From assembly GCF_001279695.1 (NCBI RefSeq), contig NZ_LGDD01000013.1, positions 62,001 through 126,000 on the forward strand: a DNA stretch of 64,000 nt, read 5' to 3'. Below the pieces are notes generated by a model that ran no database searches, had not been told where the DNA came from, and worked only from the letters and a program-made list of their open reading frames with translations. Positions 38,967-47,862 of this stretch are shown one piece after another; within the stretch, counting starts at the first letter, position 1, and the number at the start of each line of letters is the position of its first letter. This DNA is from Streptomyces sp. WM6378. Its GTDB lineage: Bacteria; Actinomycetota; Actinomycetes; Streptomycetales; Streptomycetaceae. The translations under genes and the position numbers were made by a program.

Positions 38967-40031
38967 CTACAGGTCGAGCACCAGCTTCTTGCCGAGGCAC
39001 CTCGATACACAGACCAGCATCGAGTCGTCGCGCTCCGCATCCGTGAGCAGCTCGTCGCGGTGGTCGATCTCGCCCTCCAGGACCCGCTGTTGGCAGGTCC
39101 CGCAGAAGCCCTGTTCACAGGAGTACGAGACGCCCGGCAGCTCCTCGCGCAGGGCGGCGAGCAGCGACTTGTCCGCCGGGACGGCCAGCGTGCGCCCCGA
39201 GCGCCGCAGCTCGACCTCGAACGCGGCGCCCGCCGTGGCCGCACCGGCCGCGAACCGCTCCAGGTGCGGGGTGCGCCCGGGGCCGAGCGCGGCGGTGACC
39301 GCGTCCATCAGCGGATCGGGCCCACAGCAGTAAACGACCGCGTCAGCAGGGGAGTTGGCGAGGAAGGAGGCGAGATCCGGCAGCCCGGACTCGTCCTCCG
39401 GGACGACCGTGACCCGCCCGCCCAGCTTCTCGATCTCGTCGAGGAAGGGCATGGTGGCCCGCGAACGGCCGCCGTACAGCAGCCGCCAGTCGGCGCCCGA
39501 GGCCCCAACTGCCTTGAGCATGGGGAGCATTGGCGTGATCCCGATGCCACCCGCGACGAACACGTACGAGGCGCTCGGCACCAGCGGGAAGCGGTTGCGC
39601 GGCCCGCGCACCGACACCTCGACCGCCTCCTGGAGCTGCTCGTGCACCTCGCGCGAACCGCCCCGGCCGTCCTCGACGAGGCGGGTGGCGACGGTGTACG
39701 AGGTGCGGTGGGCCGGGTCGCCGCAGAGCGAGTACTGCCGTACGAGACCGGACGGCAGCACCAGATCGAGGTGCGCGCCGGGCTCCCAGGCGGGCAGCTC
39801 GGCCCCGTCCAGGGCATCGAGGCGCAGCCGTACGACGCCTTCGGCGGGCTCGGTCCGCTCGGTGACGGTCAGCTTCAGGGTGATGGTGGAACGCCGGGTG
39901 CCGCGCCCCGAGACGGGCTCCTCCAGGGCGGGCATCGGCCACAGCGGCGAGGCGGCGATGCGGCGGCGCAGCGCCCGCCGGGTGAGCAGCGCGGCCCCGG
40001 CGGCCAGGGCGAACGTGGTGGCACGGCGCAT
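38967..40031 (-). CDS. phthalate-dioxygenase-reductase-type ferredoxin reductase
   Basis: 354 residues. A hydrophobic N-terminal segment (TTFALAAGAALL) suggests membrane attachment. An FMN/FAD-type reductase follows with RQYSLCGDP for flavin, VFVAGGIGITPMLPML for NAD(P)H and VYCCGPDPLMDA, then a C-terminal plant-type [2Fe-2S] ferredoxin with cysteines in SYSCEQGFCGTC and a fourth in LVCVSRCLG. The order NAD/flavin then ferredoxin is that of the PDR/VanB group. It starts one base after the hydrolase stop codon (TGA-C-ATG), so they are coupled. Electrons from NAD(P)H probably go to the diiron-like partner upstream. Confidence 0.9.
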   Translation of the reverse strand: MRRATTFALAAGAALLTRRALRRRIAASPLWPMPALEEPVSGRGTRRSTITLKLTVTERTEPAEGVVRLRLDALDGAELPAWEPGAHLDLVLPSGLVRQYSLCGDPAHRTSYTVATRLVEDGRGGSREVHEQLQEAVEVSVRGPRNRFPLVPSASYVFVAGGIGITPMLPMLKAVGASGADWRLLYGGRSRATMPFLDEIEKLGGRVTVVPEDESGLPDLASFLANSPADAVVYCCGPDPLMDAVTAALGPGRTPHLERFAAGAATAGAAFEVELRRSGRTLAVPADKSLLAALREELPGVSYSCEQGFCGTCQQRVLEGEIDHRDELLTDAERDDSMLVCVSRCLGKKLVLDL

Positions 40032-40032
40032 G

Positions 40033-40920
40033 TCAGCGGCCTCCGTTGGCGCCCGGCGAGGCGGCGAGATAGGCCACGGCCTGGGCCGTGCTGCCCTCCT
40101 GCGAGGGGTGATAGGTGCGGCTCAGATAGCGCGGGATGGACTTGAGCATGGCGGGGGTGGAGGGCAGCATGCCCTTCCTGCCGGCCCGGTAGAACTCCCC
40201 GAAGCTCGCCCTGCCCTCCGCCAGAGTCGGATCGTTCGCCATGAAGAAACGGGCCCCGCGCTGCCAGAGGAAGGCGAGCGCGGTGAACGCGGTCGCCCAG
40301 GTGCGCACCCTGCGGCGGTACCCGCCGTCGACATGCATGAACAGCTCGAAGGCCACCGAGCGGTGCTCGACCTCCTCGGCGCCGTGCCAGCGCAAGAGGT
40401 CCAGCATCATCGGGTCGGCGCCGCGCCGGTCCAGGGTTTCGGCGTTGAGGATCCAGTTGCCGAGGAACGCGGTGTAGTGCTCGATCGCCGCGATGGTGGC
40501 GACCCGCTCCATCAGCCACCACTCGCGCGCCCTGCCGGGCGGCAGCGTCCGGTCCCCGAGCAGTTTCTCGAAGAGCCAGTCGACCTGCGCGGTGTACGGC
40601 GTCGGGTCGAGGCCGAGCTTCTTCAGGTGGGGGAGCACGTCGTCGTGCGCGGCGGAGTGCATCGCCTCCTGCCCGATGAAGCCGATGACGTCCTCGCGCA
40701 GCCGGTCGTCCGTGATGTGCGGAAGCACCTGCTTGTACACGTGCACGAACCAGCGCTCACCGGCCGGCAGCAACAGGTGCAGCACATTGATGGTGTGGCC
40801 GGTGAACGGGTCGCCGGGTATCCAGTGGAGCGGGGTCTTCTCCCACTCGAACGAGACGTTCCGGGCCCTGAGCTCGATGCGCTCCTCCGCGACCGGAGCG
40901 GGCTGCGGCGTATTAGACAT
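40033..40920 (-). CDS. ferritin-like metal-dependent hydrolase family protein
   Basis: 295 residues. It carries EAMHSAAHDD and AEEVEHRSVAFE, Glu-x-x-His pairs that fit a carboxylate-bridged diiron or similar metal site, and matches the family labelled predicted metal-dependent hydrolase (PF10118 type). A start at the ATG at 40920 is well placed. Its coupling with a ferredoxin reductase suggests an oxygenase or desaturase role rather than hydrolysis; that is inference from operon context and the E-x-x-H motifs. Confidence 0.78.
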   Translation of the reverse strand: MSNTPQPAPVAEERIELRARNVSFEWEKTPLHWIPGDPFTGHTINVLHLLLPAGERWFVHVYKQVLPHITDDRLREDVIGFIGQEAMHSAAHDDVLPHLKKLGLDPTPYTAQVDWLFEKLLGDRTLPPGRAREWWLMERVATIAAIEHYTAFLGNWILNAETLDRRGADPMMLDLLRWHGAEEVEHRSVAFELFMHVDGGYRRRVRTWATAFTALAFLWQRGARFFMANDPTLAEGRASFGEFYRAGRKGMLPSTPAMLKSIPRYLSRTYHPSQEGSTAQAVAYLAASPGANGGR

Positions 40921-40929
40921 GGCGTCAAT

Positions 40930-40943
40930 GTACTGACGGGTAC
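40930..40943. promoter_or_regulatory. possible TetR operator upstream of the hydrolase-reductase-TetR operon
   Basis: GTAC at 40930-40933 and GTAC at 40940-40943 flank TGACGG, about 10 bp before the hydrolase start. Repeated GTAC half-sites are compatible with an operator for the operon's own TetR protein. The evidence is short and unproven. Confidence 0.35.
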
Positions 40944-41000
40944 GCCGCAGCGACAGGGGTGCGCACCGGATTGTTGGACGGATCGGTCAGGCACCGGCTC

Positions 41001-42944
41001 TCAGCGCAGGGTGCTGATCGGAGTCCCGTCCGTGAGCCGTCCGTCGAGCTCGGCGCGCGCACCCTCCTTGGCCCGTACGGCAAGCAGGTTGCCCCGTCCG
41101 CTGCCGGTCATTCCGCCGGACAGGGTCACCGACGACACCTGCTCGCTGCCCGCCGCGAGCACGAACCAGTTCCCGCCGCGCGACTTCCACAGCACCCCGG
41201 CGAGGACCCGTGCCTCGCGGACCCCGCAGGCCGCGGAGTTCTCGGCGCGGGCCGCGATCGCACCCGGCGCGAGCTTGGCGGAGGGCGCCTGGAACTGGGC
41301 GAACACCCGGCTGCCCGCACCCCGCCAGGTCTCGGCCCGGGTGCAGATCCAGTCGGCGGTGCCGTTGTTCTCGGGCAGCGCCTGCTGGGCGAACTGCCAG
41401 TCGTTGACGGAGCGCACCCCGTGCGAGCGGACGGTGGGCAGCAGGCACGCGGTCCGCGCCCAGCCCTGGCGCGCGGAGCGGTCGTCGACGTCGCGGGCGT
41501 CGTGGGGCGGCCCCCACGTCAGGCGCGCGGGAGCCAGCTCGCCGAGGTCGGTGACGAGCCGCACCCCGCTGTCGTCGTGGAATTCGAGCGCCTCCCAGGA
41601 CGTGCACTGCTGGGCCTGGGCGGGCGAGACGACCGGGTCGGTCACCCCGTCCTTGTCCCGGTGCAGCGGCCGCGCGGAGGCGTCCGGAGCCAGCAGATCG
41701 CGTACGGAGGCCTGGCGCACCCAGGGCGCGGTCAGATAGCGCACGTTGCCGTCGGTCCGGCCCACCACGAGCGCGCTCGCGGACGCGGTGTCGGCGGCAT
41801 CCACGCGCGCGAAGTCGAGCGCGGCCCCGGCCGTGCCGTCGCGCGGCTCGGCGTAGCGGGCGACCCGCAGCCCGTCGTAGAGCAGCACGACCCTGGCCCG
41901 GTCCACATCGCCCGCGAACAGGAGTTGGGGCGCGCCCATCGGCGGACCCGACGGGGTGCCCGGCGTCGCCGAGACCTGCACGGACTCGCCCGGCCGCGCC
42001 CACACCGCGAGCGCCCGCCGCAGCAGCGCCGAGTCGCCGACCAGATCGCCCCGGGCCGGCCACACCGAGAAGTCCGTACGGGTCGCGGTCGTCCACGCCG
42101 TGGGCTCGACCCGCAGCAGATGGCCGGGGTCGAGCGCGGCCTGGGCCGCCGGGTTCTGCGCGTAGGGCGGCGCGGCCGCGCCGTCGGGCCCCCAGCCGTC
42201 GCCCGGCAGGCCGATGAGCGCCCCGCACACCACGAGCGCGGCCACGGCGGCGAGCGCGGCACGGCCGTGCTGGCGGCGCCGCATCAGATCGGTGGGCCGG
42301 GCCTGGAGCGAGCAGGGGTCGAACTCGGCGGATTCCAGCAGCCCGGCCTGCGGCTCGGTGGTGTCGGCCTCGGCCAGCGCCCGGCGCGCCTCGGTGACCC
42401 CGGCCGCGTTCAGCTCCGCGCACACCTCGTCGTCGCCGAGGCGCTCAAGACCGCGCAGCACGTAGGCCGCCCGGGCGGGCCCGGAGAGGGCGGAAAGGCG
42501 CTGGTCCAGGGCGAGTTCATCGGCGCCGCCCGAACGCGGGAACAGCCTCAGGCCCCAGACCTGCGGCAGCAGCGGCGGGAACTGCGCCCGCTTGGGCCAG
42601 GCCTTGCGGCGCAGCGGAAGCCCCGCTTCGAGCGCCTGGCGCACCACGCGCCGCCGCACGTACACATACCCCGGGTCGCCGCCGGCCTCGGCCCGCCGCG
42701 CCCCGGGGATCAGCCCGTTGTCGGGGCCGTCGCCGGAGCCGCTCCGGCCGCGCGGCAGTGAGCGCTGCACGATCGCGTGCGCGGTCACCACCCGGCGGTT
42801 GCGCCCGAGCGATGGCGGAAGTACGAGATAGGCGAGCCGCACCAGTCGCGGATAGTGCTCGACGAGCGCGGCCTCGGCCTGCTCGACGCCGACGAAGGGG
42901 GCGGGTGGGTTGAGGATGTCCTGCTCTGGGGCCACGTTCAGCAA
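41001..42944 (-). CDS. membrane protein with sigma-factor-like cytoplasmic part and large extracytoplasmic domain
   Basis: 647 residues. Residues 20-65 (AEAALVEHYPRLVRLAYLVLPP) resemble ECF sigma region 2, and 148-193 (LSALSGPARAAYVLRGLERLGDDEVCAEL) resemble region 4, with an unusual internal segment between. One transmembrane helix (229-247) follows, and then about 400 residues outside with six or more cysteines. The -10 recognition residues and helix-turn-helix look degenerate, so it may not bind promoters and could instead be a sensor derived from a sigma factor. It is a single gene with no anti-sigma neighbour. Conserved-hypothetical status is the safe label. Confidence 0.7.
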   Translation of the reverse strand: MLNVAPEQDILNPPAPFVGVEQAEAALVEHYPRLVRLAYLVLPPSLGRNRRVVTAHAIVQRSLPRGRSGSGDGPDNGLIPGARRAEAGGDPGYVYVRRRVVRQALEAGLPLRRKAWPKRAQFPPLLPQVWGLRLFPRSGGADELALDQRLSALSGPARAAYVLRGLERLGDDEVCAELNAAGVTEARRALAEADTTEPQAGLLESAEFDPCSLQARPTDLMRRRQHGRAALAAVAALVVCGALIGLPGDGWGPDGAAAPPYAQNPAAQAALDPGHLLRVEPTAWTTATRTDFSVWPARGDLVGDSALLRRALAVWARPGESVQVSATPGTPSGPPMGAPQLLFAGDVDRARVVLLYDGLRVARYAEPRDGTAGAALDFARVDAADTASASALVVGRTDGNVRYLTAPWVRQASVRDLLAPDASARPLHRDKDGVTDPVVSPAQAQQCTSWEALEFHDDSGVRLVTDLGELAPARLTWGPPHDARDVDDRSARQGWARTACLLPTVRSHGVRSVNDWQFAQQALPENNGTADWICTRAETWRGAGSRVFAQFQAPSAKLAPGAIAARAENSAACGVREARVLAGVLWKSRGGNWFVLAAGSEQVSSVTLSGGMTGSGRGNLLAVRAKEGARAELDGRLTDGTPISTLR

Positions 42945-43021
42945 AACGAGCGAATGTGGAGATGGTCACCCCGTACCCAACCGGCTGACCCCTCAGGCGA
43001 GTTGACGCCGATGCGAGTCGA

Positions 43022-43816
43022 TCACGCGATGAGCCGTTCGCGCAGCCGGGCCACCGCGTCGTCCGGCACCCCGAGCCCCTCGCGGGCGTACTTCTCCATC
43101 GAGCCGTACTTCGCGGCGACCTCGTCGAGGGCCGCCGCCAGGTACTCCGGTACGACGCCGATGATGGCGAGCGCGATCTCCGGGTCGCCGCCCTGCGCGG
43201 TGAACCCCTCGATGAGCGGGGCGAAGGCCTGGCGCACGGCCGGGTTGACGGACAGGTACTCGCGCTCGACGGTCGCCTCGTCGGCGCCGAGCAGCGTCAG
43301 GATCACCGTCGCCGCCCAGCCGGTGCGGTCCTTGCCCGCCGTGCAGTGGAAGAGCAGCGGGCCCGCGTCGTCGGCGGCGAGCTCCGTCAGGAGCGTGCGG
43401 TAGGCGGAGCGCGCCGAGTGGGACGAGACCAGCGAGCGGTAGGTGTCGGCGAACAGGGCCTGCGCCTTGCCGCCGCCGAGGTGCTCCTCGGCCACGACCG
43501 GGTCGGCCAGGATGTGCTTGAGCTGGGCGGCGGCGGGCGCGCCGGTCGCCGAGATCTTGTCGGCCAGCGCGTCGGCGACGACGAGCCGGGCCCCGGCCGG
43601 CACCCGGTCGGGGTGGTCGGCGCGCTCGGCGTCGGTGCGGAAGTCGAGGATCGTACGCAGCCCGAGCGCGGCCACCGCCGGATCGGCCGCCGGGTCCATG
43701 CGGTCGAGCTGACCGGCGCGGAAGACCAGGCCGGAGCGGACCGTGCGGCCGCCGGACAGCGGGGTGTCGCCGAGGTCGCGCAGGTTGGCGACGGTGGTGG
43801 CGGGGATCGCGATCAT
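43022..43816 (-). CDS. protein-tyrosine/serine phosphatase (Y_phosphatase3 type)
   Basis: 264 residues. The P-loop LFHCTAGKDRTGWAA supplies the catalytic Cys and Arg of dual-specificity phosphatases, and the N-terminal NLRDLGDTPLSGGRTVRSGLVFRAG is the family's typical start. LGLRTILDFRTDAER holds the conserved acidic region. CAGGAG lies about 12 bases before the ATG at 43816. In bacteria such enzymes act on tyrosine-phosphorylated proteins or phosphoinositides (as MptpB does). The long upstream frame to 44200 overlaps a divergent lipoprotein and is rejected. Confidence 0.9.
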   Translation of the reverse strand: MIAIPATTVANLRDLGDTPLSGGRTVRSGLVFRAGQLDRMDPAADPAVAALGLRTILDFRTDAERADHPDRVPAGARLVVADALADKISATGAPAAAQLKHILADPVVAEEHLGGGKAQALFADTYRSLVSSHSARSAYRTLLTELAADDAGPLLFHCTAGKDRTGWAATVILTLLGADEATVEREYLSVNPAVRQAFAPLIEGFTAQGGDPEIALAIIGVVPEYLAAALDEVAAKYGSMEKYAREGLGVPDDAVARLRERLIA

Positions 43817-44012
43817 GTGCGGGCGGCTCCTGAGCGGGTGAAATCTACCGGTTTCGATCCGAACGGTAGTCCACGGCCGCCGCCACTCCGAGACCGAGCC
43901 CCAGTGCCGCGAAATTTCCCGCGTCCGTGGAGCCACCACCCTGCCGCCTCTTCGCGTTTTGAGAATCGCCAAGTCGCCTTGTTTATACGGGAGTTGGAGG
44001 CAAGATGGGGTG

Positions 44013-44396
44013 ATGCGAAACAATGCACGAGTGGCCCTTGGGGTGGTTGTGGCCGTCGCGGTGGTGACCGGCTGCGGTACGTCGTCCCACGCGCCCCTGA
44101 CCGCGAGCGGAACCCTGGAGCAGCTGGCCGCCCGGGCCGACTGCAAGCCCGTCGTCTCGACGAATTCGGCCGAGCTGCGGCAGGCCAACTGCACGACCAA
44201 GGACGGCCGTTACGTGCTCGCCACCTTTGCCACCGACCGCGGCCAGCGGGAGTGGATCAACGAGGCGCGGGACTACGGCGGCGTCTATCTGGTCGGGCGC
44301 AAGTGGGTGGCGGTCGGCGAACAGCCGGTGGTCACGGCACTGCACGGCCGGCTCGGTGGCAGTGTCGAGACCGGGACCATGCATTCCGGACACTGA
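44013..44396 (+). CDS. small lipoprotein
   Basis: 127 residues. The signal peptide ends in VVTGC-G, a lipobox with Cys at about residue 20. The mature part of about 108 residues is hydrophilic with two further cysteines (ADCKPVV and QANCTTKDG) likely bridged. GGGGTG lies close before the ATG at 44013; an upstream ATG in frame at 43959 is less likely. It is divergent from the phosphatase and convergent with the DUF1996 gene. Function unknown. Confidence 0.8.
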   Translation: MRNNARVALGVVVAVAVVTGCGTSSHAPLTASGTLEQLAARADCKPVVSTNSAELRQANCTTKDGRYVLATFATDRGQREWINEARDYGGVYLVGRKWVAVGEQPVVTALHGRLGGSVETGTMHSGH

Positions 44397-44450
44397 CCGA
44401 GGCGGCCGCGCAGCGGCAGTTGCCTCCTCGCGCGCTCGCGCGCAGGGGGG

Positions 44451-45884
44451 TCAGGCGCAGGAGCGCCCGGTGTTGATGCAGTTCACCGCCTTTCCCATCA
44501 GCTGATCGCTGAAGACGTCGATGAAGTCACCGTGATCGGTGACGGGCTTGTGGAGCTGCTCGGGGAACGAGTCCACGGCGAAGGCGCCGGCCTTGGCCGG
44601 GACGTCGTAGACGATGCGCTGCACGAGCTGGGGAATCGCTTTGAATCCGGCGGGGCAGGCACCCCTTTTGTCCGCGAAGGCGACGTGGGTGCGGTGATTG
44701 GCGCTGTCGGTGTTCTTTCCGTCCCAGCAGCTCTGGAATTTAAAGGTACGGACCACCTGGCTGCCCTGCGGGCACAGCGGATATTTGTCCTTGAGCTGGC
44801 GGTTCTCGAATCCGGTGCAGCTCCAGGAGGCATTGGCGTTCGCATTGCCGTTGGTGAACGCCTTGGCGTCACCCGTGATGATCCGCAGGAACCGGGGCAT
44901 CGCGGTGACCTTGCTCACCGGACTTCCGACCAATTGGATCGTGGCCTGCGCCGGGGTCTGAATCTTTCCGACGTTCTTGTCCTTGCCGCCGCCGTCCGCG
45001 TTGGCGTCGATGTCGTTGCCCTGGTTCAGGATCCGTACGACCGGCCAGTAATAGGTGGACTTGTCGCCCTGATTGCGGCAGCTGGTGTTGCCCCGGGCCA
45101 GATCGGCATCGCTGGAGAAGGCATCCGTCGCCTGGTTTCCGACGTAATCGTGCATATGGTGGGCGCCATTGCTCACGCCCGGCGCGACGATGACGTTGTC
45201 GGGGTTGCGTTTTCCGTTCTGGTTGCGGCCGCAGTCGCTGGTGAAGGTGCCGGTGGAGGCGCCGCGCCCGGGCCGCGGGGTGGCGACGTTCGGCCGCACG
45301 GACCGGATGTCGACGAAGTCGCTGCGTGCGGGGCCGGAGGCGGTGACGTTGTCGGCGGCGTTCTGGCCGTTGGCCTGGTTGCCGTTCTGATCATTGGACG
45401 CCGGGGCGTCCGCGGCCCGCATCGTGCAGGCGGCGAGCCCCTTGTCGTTCAGGTCCGGCTGACCGGTGGCGTCCGCGATCTTGCCGATGGAATCGGTGCG
45501 TTGCCGTTTCAGCGGGTTGAGCACCATCGTGTCCGCGAGGCGGGGATCGCGCTGGATGCGGTCCTTGTTGTCGGCGAACTTCGTATAGGCGTCGGTGATC
45601 TGCGTATCGAGGTCGGCGAGTCGGCGGTCTACGCGCGATTTCGCGGAATCGGGCACGGTGGACAGGGAATTGCCCACATCCGGACAGTCGATGGTCGACA
45701 ACATCTGCATCTGCGCCATGTCGTGCCCGGACGACCCTTGGCCGCCCGCATCACCTTCACTGGCGGAGGCGTAGAAATTGACCGCGACGAGCCCGCCTCC
45801 GCCCAGGATGAGTGCGGCCGCGGCCATCATCATCCGGCGGGGGAGGGCCTGCCGTTTTCGTGGTGAGCGTGAGATGCGTCCCAT
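44451..45884 (-). CDS. secreted DUF1996 protein
   Basis: 477 residues. The N-terminus has KRQALPRRMMMAAAALILGGGGLVAVNF as membrane anchor or signal, followed by a low-complexity linker rich in Asn/Gln/Gly, then a DUF1996 domain (about 210-470) with GAHHMHDYVGN, WSCTGFENR and FQSCWDGKNTDSANHRTHVAF. Seven or more cysteines are in the domain. AAGGAG lies 5 bases from the ATG. DUF1996 occurs in fungi and actinobacteria and has no assigned reaction; its HMHDY and HRTH His motifs suggest a metal site, by inference. Confidence 0.85.
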   Translation of the reverse strand: MGRISRSPRKRQALPRRMMMAAAALILGGGGLVAVNFYASASEGDAGGQGSSGHDMAQMQMLSTIDCPDVGNSLSTVPDSAKSRVDRRLADLDTQITDAYTKFADNKDRIQRDPRLADTMVLNPLKRQRTDSIGKIADATGQPDLNDKGLAACTMRAADAPASNDQNGNQANGQNAADNVTASGPARSDFVDIRSVRPNVATPRPGRGASTGTFTSDCGRNQNGKRNPDNVIVAPGVSNGAHHMHDYVGNQATDAFSSDADLARGNTSCRNQGDKSTYYWPVVRILNQGNDIDANADGGGKDKNVGKIQTPAQATIQLVGSPVSKVTAMPRFLRIITGDAKAFTNGNANANASWSCTGFENRQLKDKYPLCPQGSQVVRTFKFQSCWDGKNTDSANHRTHVAFADKRGACPAGFKAIPQLVQRIVYDVPAKAGAFAVDSFPEQLHKPVTDHGDFIDVFSDQLMGKAVNCINTGRSCA

Positions 45885-45959
45885 GGAACTCCTTCGCTTG
45901 AAGCGCGCAGTTCCATACGGATGGGAAGGGTGGGGCGTTCAACGCCTCAGGAGATTCAC

Positions 45960-45975
45960 GGGAGTTGAGACTCCC
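45960..45975 (-). terminator. short hairpin after rlmG
   Basis: GGGAGT (45960-45965) and ACTCCC (45970-45975) form a perfect stem around TGAG, 8 bp downstream of the rlmG stop on its strand. A second stem (GGCGTT / AACGCC) lies at about 45934-45947. Confidence 0.5.
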
Positions 45976-45982
45976 TCAGGGT

Positions 45983-47137
45983 TTACCGCGCCTGCTTCAC
46001 CGCGCGCAGCACCACGAACTTCGGGTCGGACGCCATGAGTTCGCAGTTGCCGAACATGCGGCGGAGCTTCTCGTGGTAGCCGAGGTGCCGGTTGCCGACC
46101 ACCCACAGCTCGCCGCCCTCGCGCAGCGCCGTGCGGGCGTCCGCGAACATGCGCGAGGAGGTGCGGTCCGTCGTCGCCTGGTGGGTGTGGAACGGCGGGT
46201 TGTTCAGGACCAGGTCGGCCGTGCCGGGTTCGAAGTCCGCCAGGCCGTCGCCCAGCCGGAACTCGGCCTCGCGCGCGGGCCCCGCGCACATCCGGAACGT
46301 CGCCTCGGCCGAAGCCATCGCGGGGTGCGACTCGTCGGCGAAGGTGATCCGCGCCTCGGGGTTGGCGAGCGCCGCCGCCGTACCCACGATGCCGTTGCCG
46401 CAGCCCAGGTCCACCACGTGGTCCGGGCCGGTGCGCTCGGGCAGGTGCTGGAGCAGGAAGCGGGTGCCGATGTCGAGGCGGTCGGCGCAGAACACCCCGG
46501 CGTGATTGGTCACCGCGAGCCCGGAGGCGGGGCCGATGCCCAGTTCCAGGGAGTACGTCAGCGGCCACGGGTTCTTGGGCCTGGCCAGCGCCGGGTCCGG
46601 GGTGGTGAAGATGAGGCGGGCCTTCTTCTCGGCCAGCGAGGTCTTCGTCGGGCCGAGGATCCGCTCGAACAGGCTCAGCGTCGAGGTGTGGATCTCCTTG
46701 ACCATGCCGGTGCCGACGACGACCGTGCCCGCGTGCACCGAGGGCGCGATCCGGTGCAGCTGGTCCTCCAGGAGCCCCAGGCTCTTGGGCACCCGCACGA
46801 GCAGCACGTCGACCCGCTCGGGCACCTCGTCCCGCGTCGACAGCAGGCGTACGGAATCCGGCGCGGAGCCCGCCCGCGCCAGATTGGCCCGGGTCGCCTC
46901 CTGGGCCAGGAACGAGTCGCTGATCTGGACGGGGCCGTGCTCGGCAAGGGCCGTGGTGAGCGCGCCCCAGCGGTCGCCGGTGACGACGACGGTCCCCGAG
47001 AGGTCAAGGTCCGTGATCCCGGCCAGGTGCCGCAACAGATAGTCGTCGGCGGCGTCCCAGGCCCGCAGCGGGTCGCGGGGGTCTTCGGGGAATCGGGTCA
47101 GGTCGTGCTCGCCCCAGGGCGTGATCATGCGGTTCAT
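45983..47137 (-). CDS. rlmG: 23S rRNA (guanine-N2)-methyltransferase RlmG-like
   Basis: 384 residues. A degenerate N-terminal methyltransferase-like half is followed by an active Rossmann half with VVDLGCGNGIVGTAAA (SAM site) and VLNNPPFHTHQ, the NPPF motif of N2-guanine rRNA methyltransferases. The two-half arrangement and length match RlmG/RlmC-type enzymes that modify G1835 in E. coli. Start at the ATG at 47137; a second ATG at 47128 is close by. It lies alone between the DUF1996 gene and a response regulator. Confidence 0.85.
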   Translation of the reverse strand: MNRMITPWGEHDLTRFPEDPRDPLRAWDAADDYLLRHLAGITDLDLSGTVVVTGDRWGALTTALAEHGPVQISDSFLAQEATRANLARAGSAPDSVRLLSTRDEVPERVDVLLVRVPKSLGLLEDQLHRIAPSVHAGTVVVGTGMVKEIHTSTLSLFERILGPTKTSLAEKKARLIFTTPDPALARPKNPWPLTYSLELGIGPASGLAVTNHAGVFCADRLDIGTRFLLQHLPERTGPDHVVDLGCGNGIVGTAAALANPEARITFADESHPAMASAEATFRMCAGPAREAEFRLGDGLADFEPGTADLVLNNPPFHTHQATTDRTSSRMFADARTALREGGELWVVGNRHLGYHEKLRRMFGNCELMASDPKFVVLRAVKQAR

Positions 47138-47214
47138 TGTTTTGCCAGGCTAACCCGAAACCGCCGCGGAACCCCGCAGTCGCGTCGCGGCCCCGGCCCC
47201 GGCCCCCGCCCGCC

Positions 47215-47862
47215 TCAGCCGCGGTCGAGGTAGGCGAGCACCGCGAGGACCCGGCGGTTGTCGTCGTCGGAGACCGGCAGGCCCAGCTTCGCGAAGATGT
47301 TGGACGTGTGCTTGGCGATGGCCCGCTCGGTCACGACGAGACGCTCGGCTATCGCCGCGTTGGAGCGGCCCTGCGCCATCAGCTCCATCACCTCCAGCTC
47401 GCGCGGGGTGAGCCCGCCCATCGGCTCGTCCTGCGCGCGGCGGGACAGGAGCTGCTGGATGACCTGCGGGTCCATCGCGGTGCCGCCGCCCGCGACCCGG
47501 CGTACCGCGTCGACGAACTGCGCCGCGTCGAACACCCGGTCCTTGAGGAGGTAGCCGACCCCGCCGTTGCCGTCCGCGAGGAGCTCGCGCGCGTACAGCT
47601 GCTCCACGTGCTGGGACAGGACCAGGACCGGCAGGCCGGGCCGGGCGCGGCGGGCGGCGAGCGCGCACTGGAGGCCCTCGTCGGTGTGCGACGGCGGAAG
47701 CCGGACGTCGACGATCGCGACGTCCGGCTCCAGTTCCGCCAGCGCCCGGGTCAGCTCGGGGCCGCTCTCCACGGCGGCGAGGATCTCGAAGTCGAACGCC
47801 TCCAGCATTCTGACCAGGCCGTCGCGGAGCAGGAACAGGTCCTCGGCTAGGACAACTCGCAA
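47215..47862 (-). CDS. NarL/LuxR-type response regulator
   Basis: 215 residues from a TTG at 47862. Receiver: AED acidic pair near residues 7-8, phosphoacceptor D52 in IVDVRLPP, K in YLLKDRV. The LuxR helix-turn-helix follows (LTPRELEVMELMAQGRSNAAIAERL and TERAIAKHTSNIFAKLGL). The TTG is supported by a GGAG just upstream and by the homology starting there; it overlaps the end of the histidine kinase gene by 16 bases. It is the partner of that kinase. Confidence 0.9.
   Translation of the reverse strand: MRVVLAEDLFLLRDGLVRMLEAFDFEILAAVESGPELTRALAELEPDVAIVDVRLPPSHTDEGLQCALAARRARPGLPVLVLSQHVEQLYARELLADGNGGVGYLLKDRVFDAAQFVDAVRRVAGGGTAMDPQVIQQLLSRRAQDEPMGGLTPRELEVMELMAQGRSNAAIAERLVVTERAIAKHTSNIFAKLGLPVSDDDNRRVLAVLAYLDRG

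Noticed and set aside
43817..44200. N-terminal extension of the tyrosine phosphatase frame
   Set aside because: It overlaps the divergent lipoprotein gene and its promoter, and the phosphatase family starts at the ATG at 43816.
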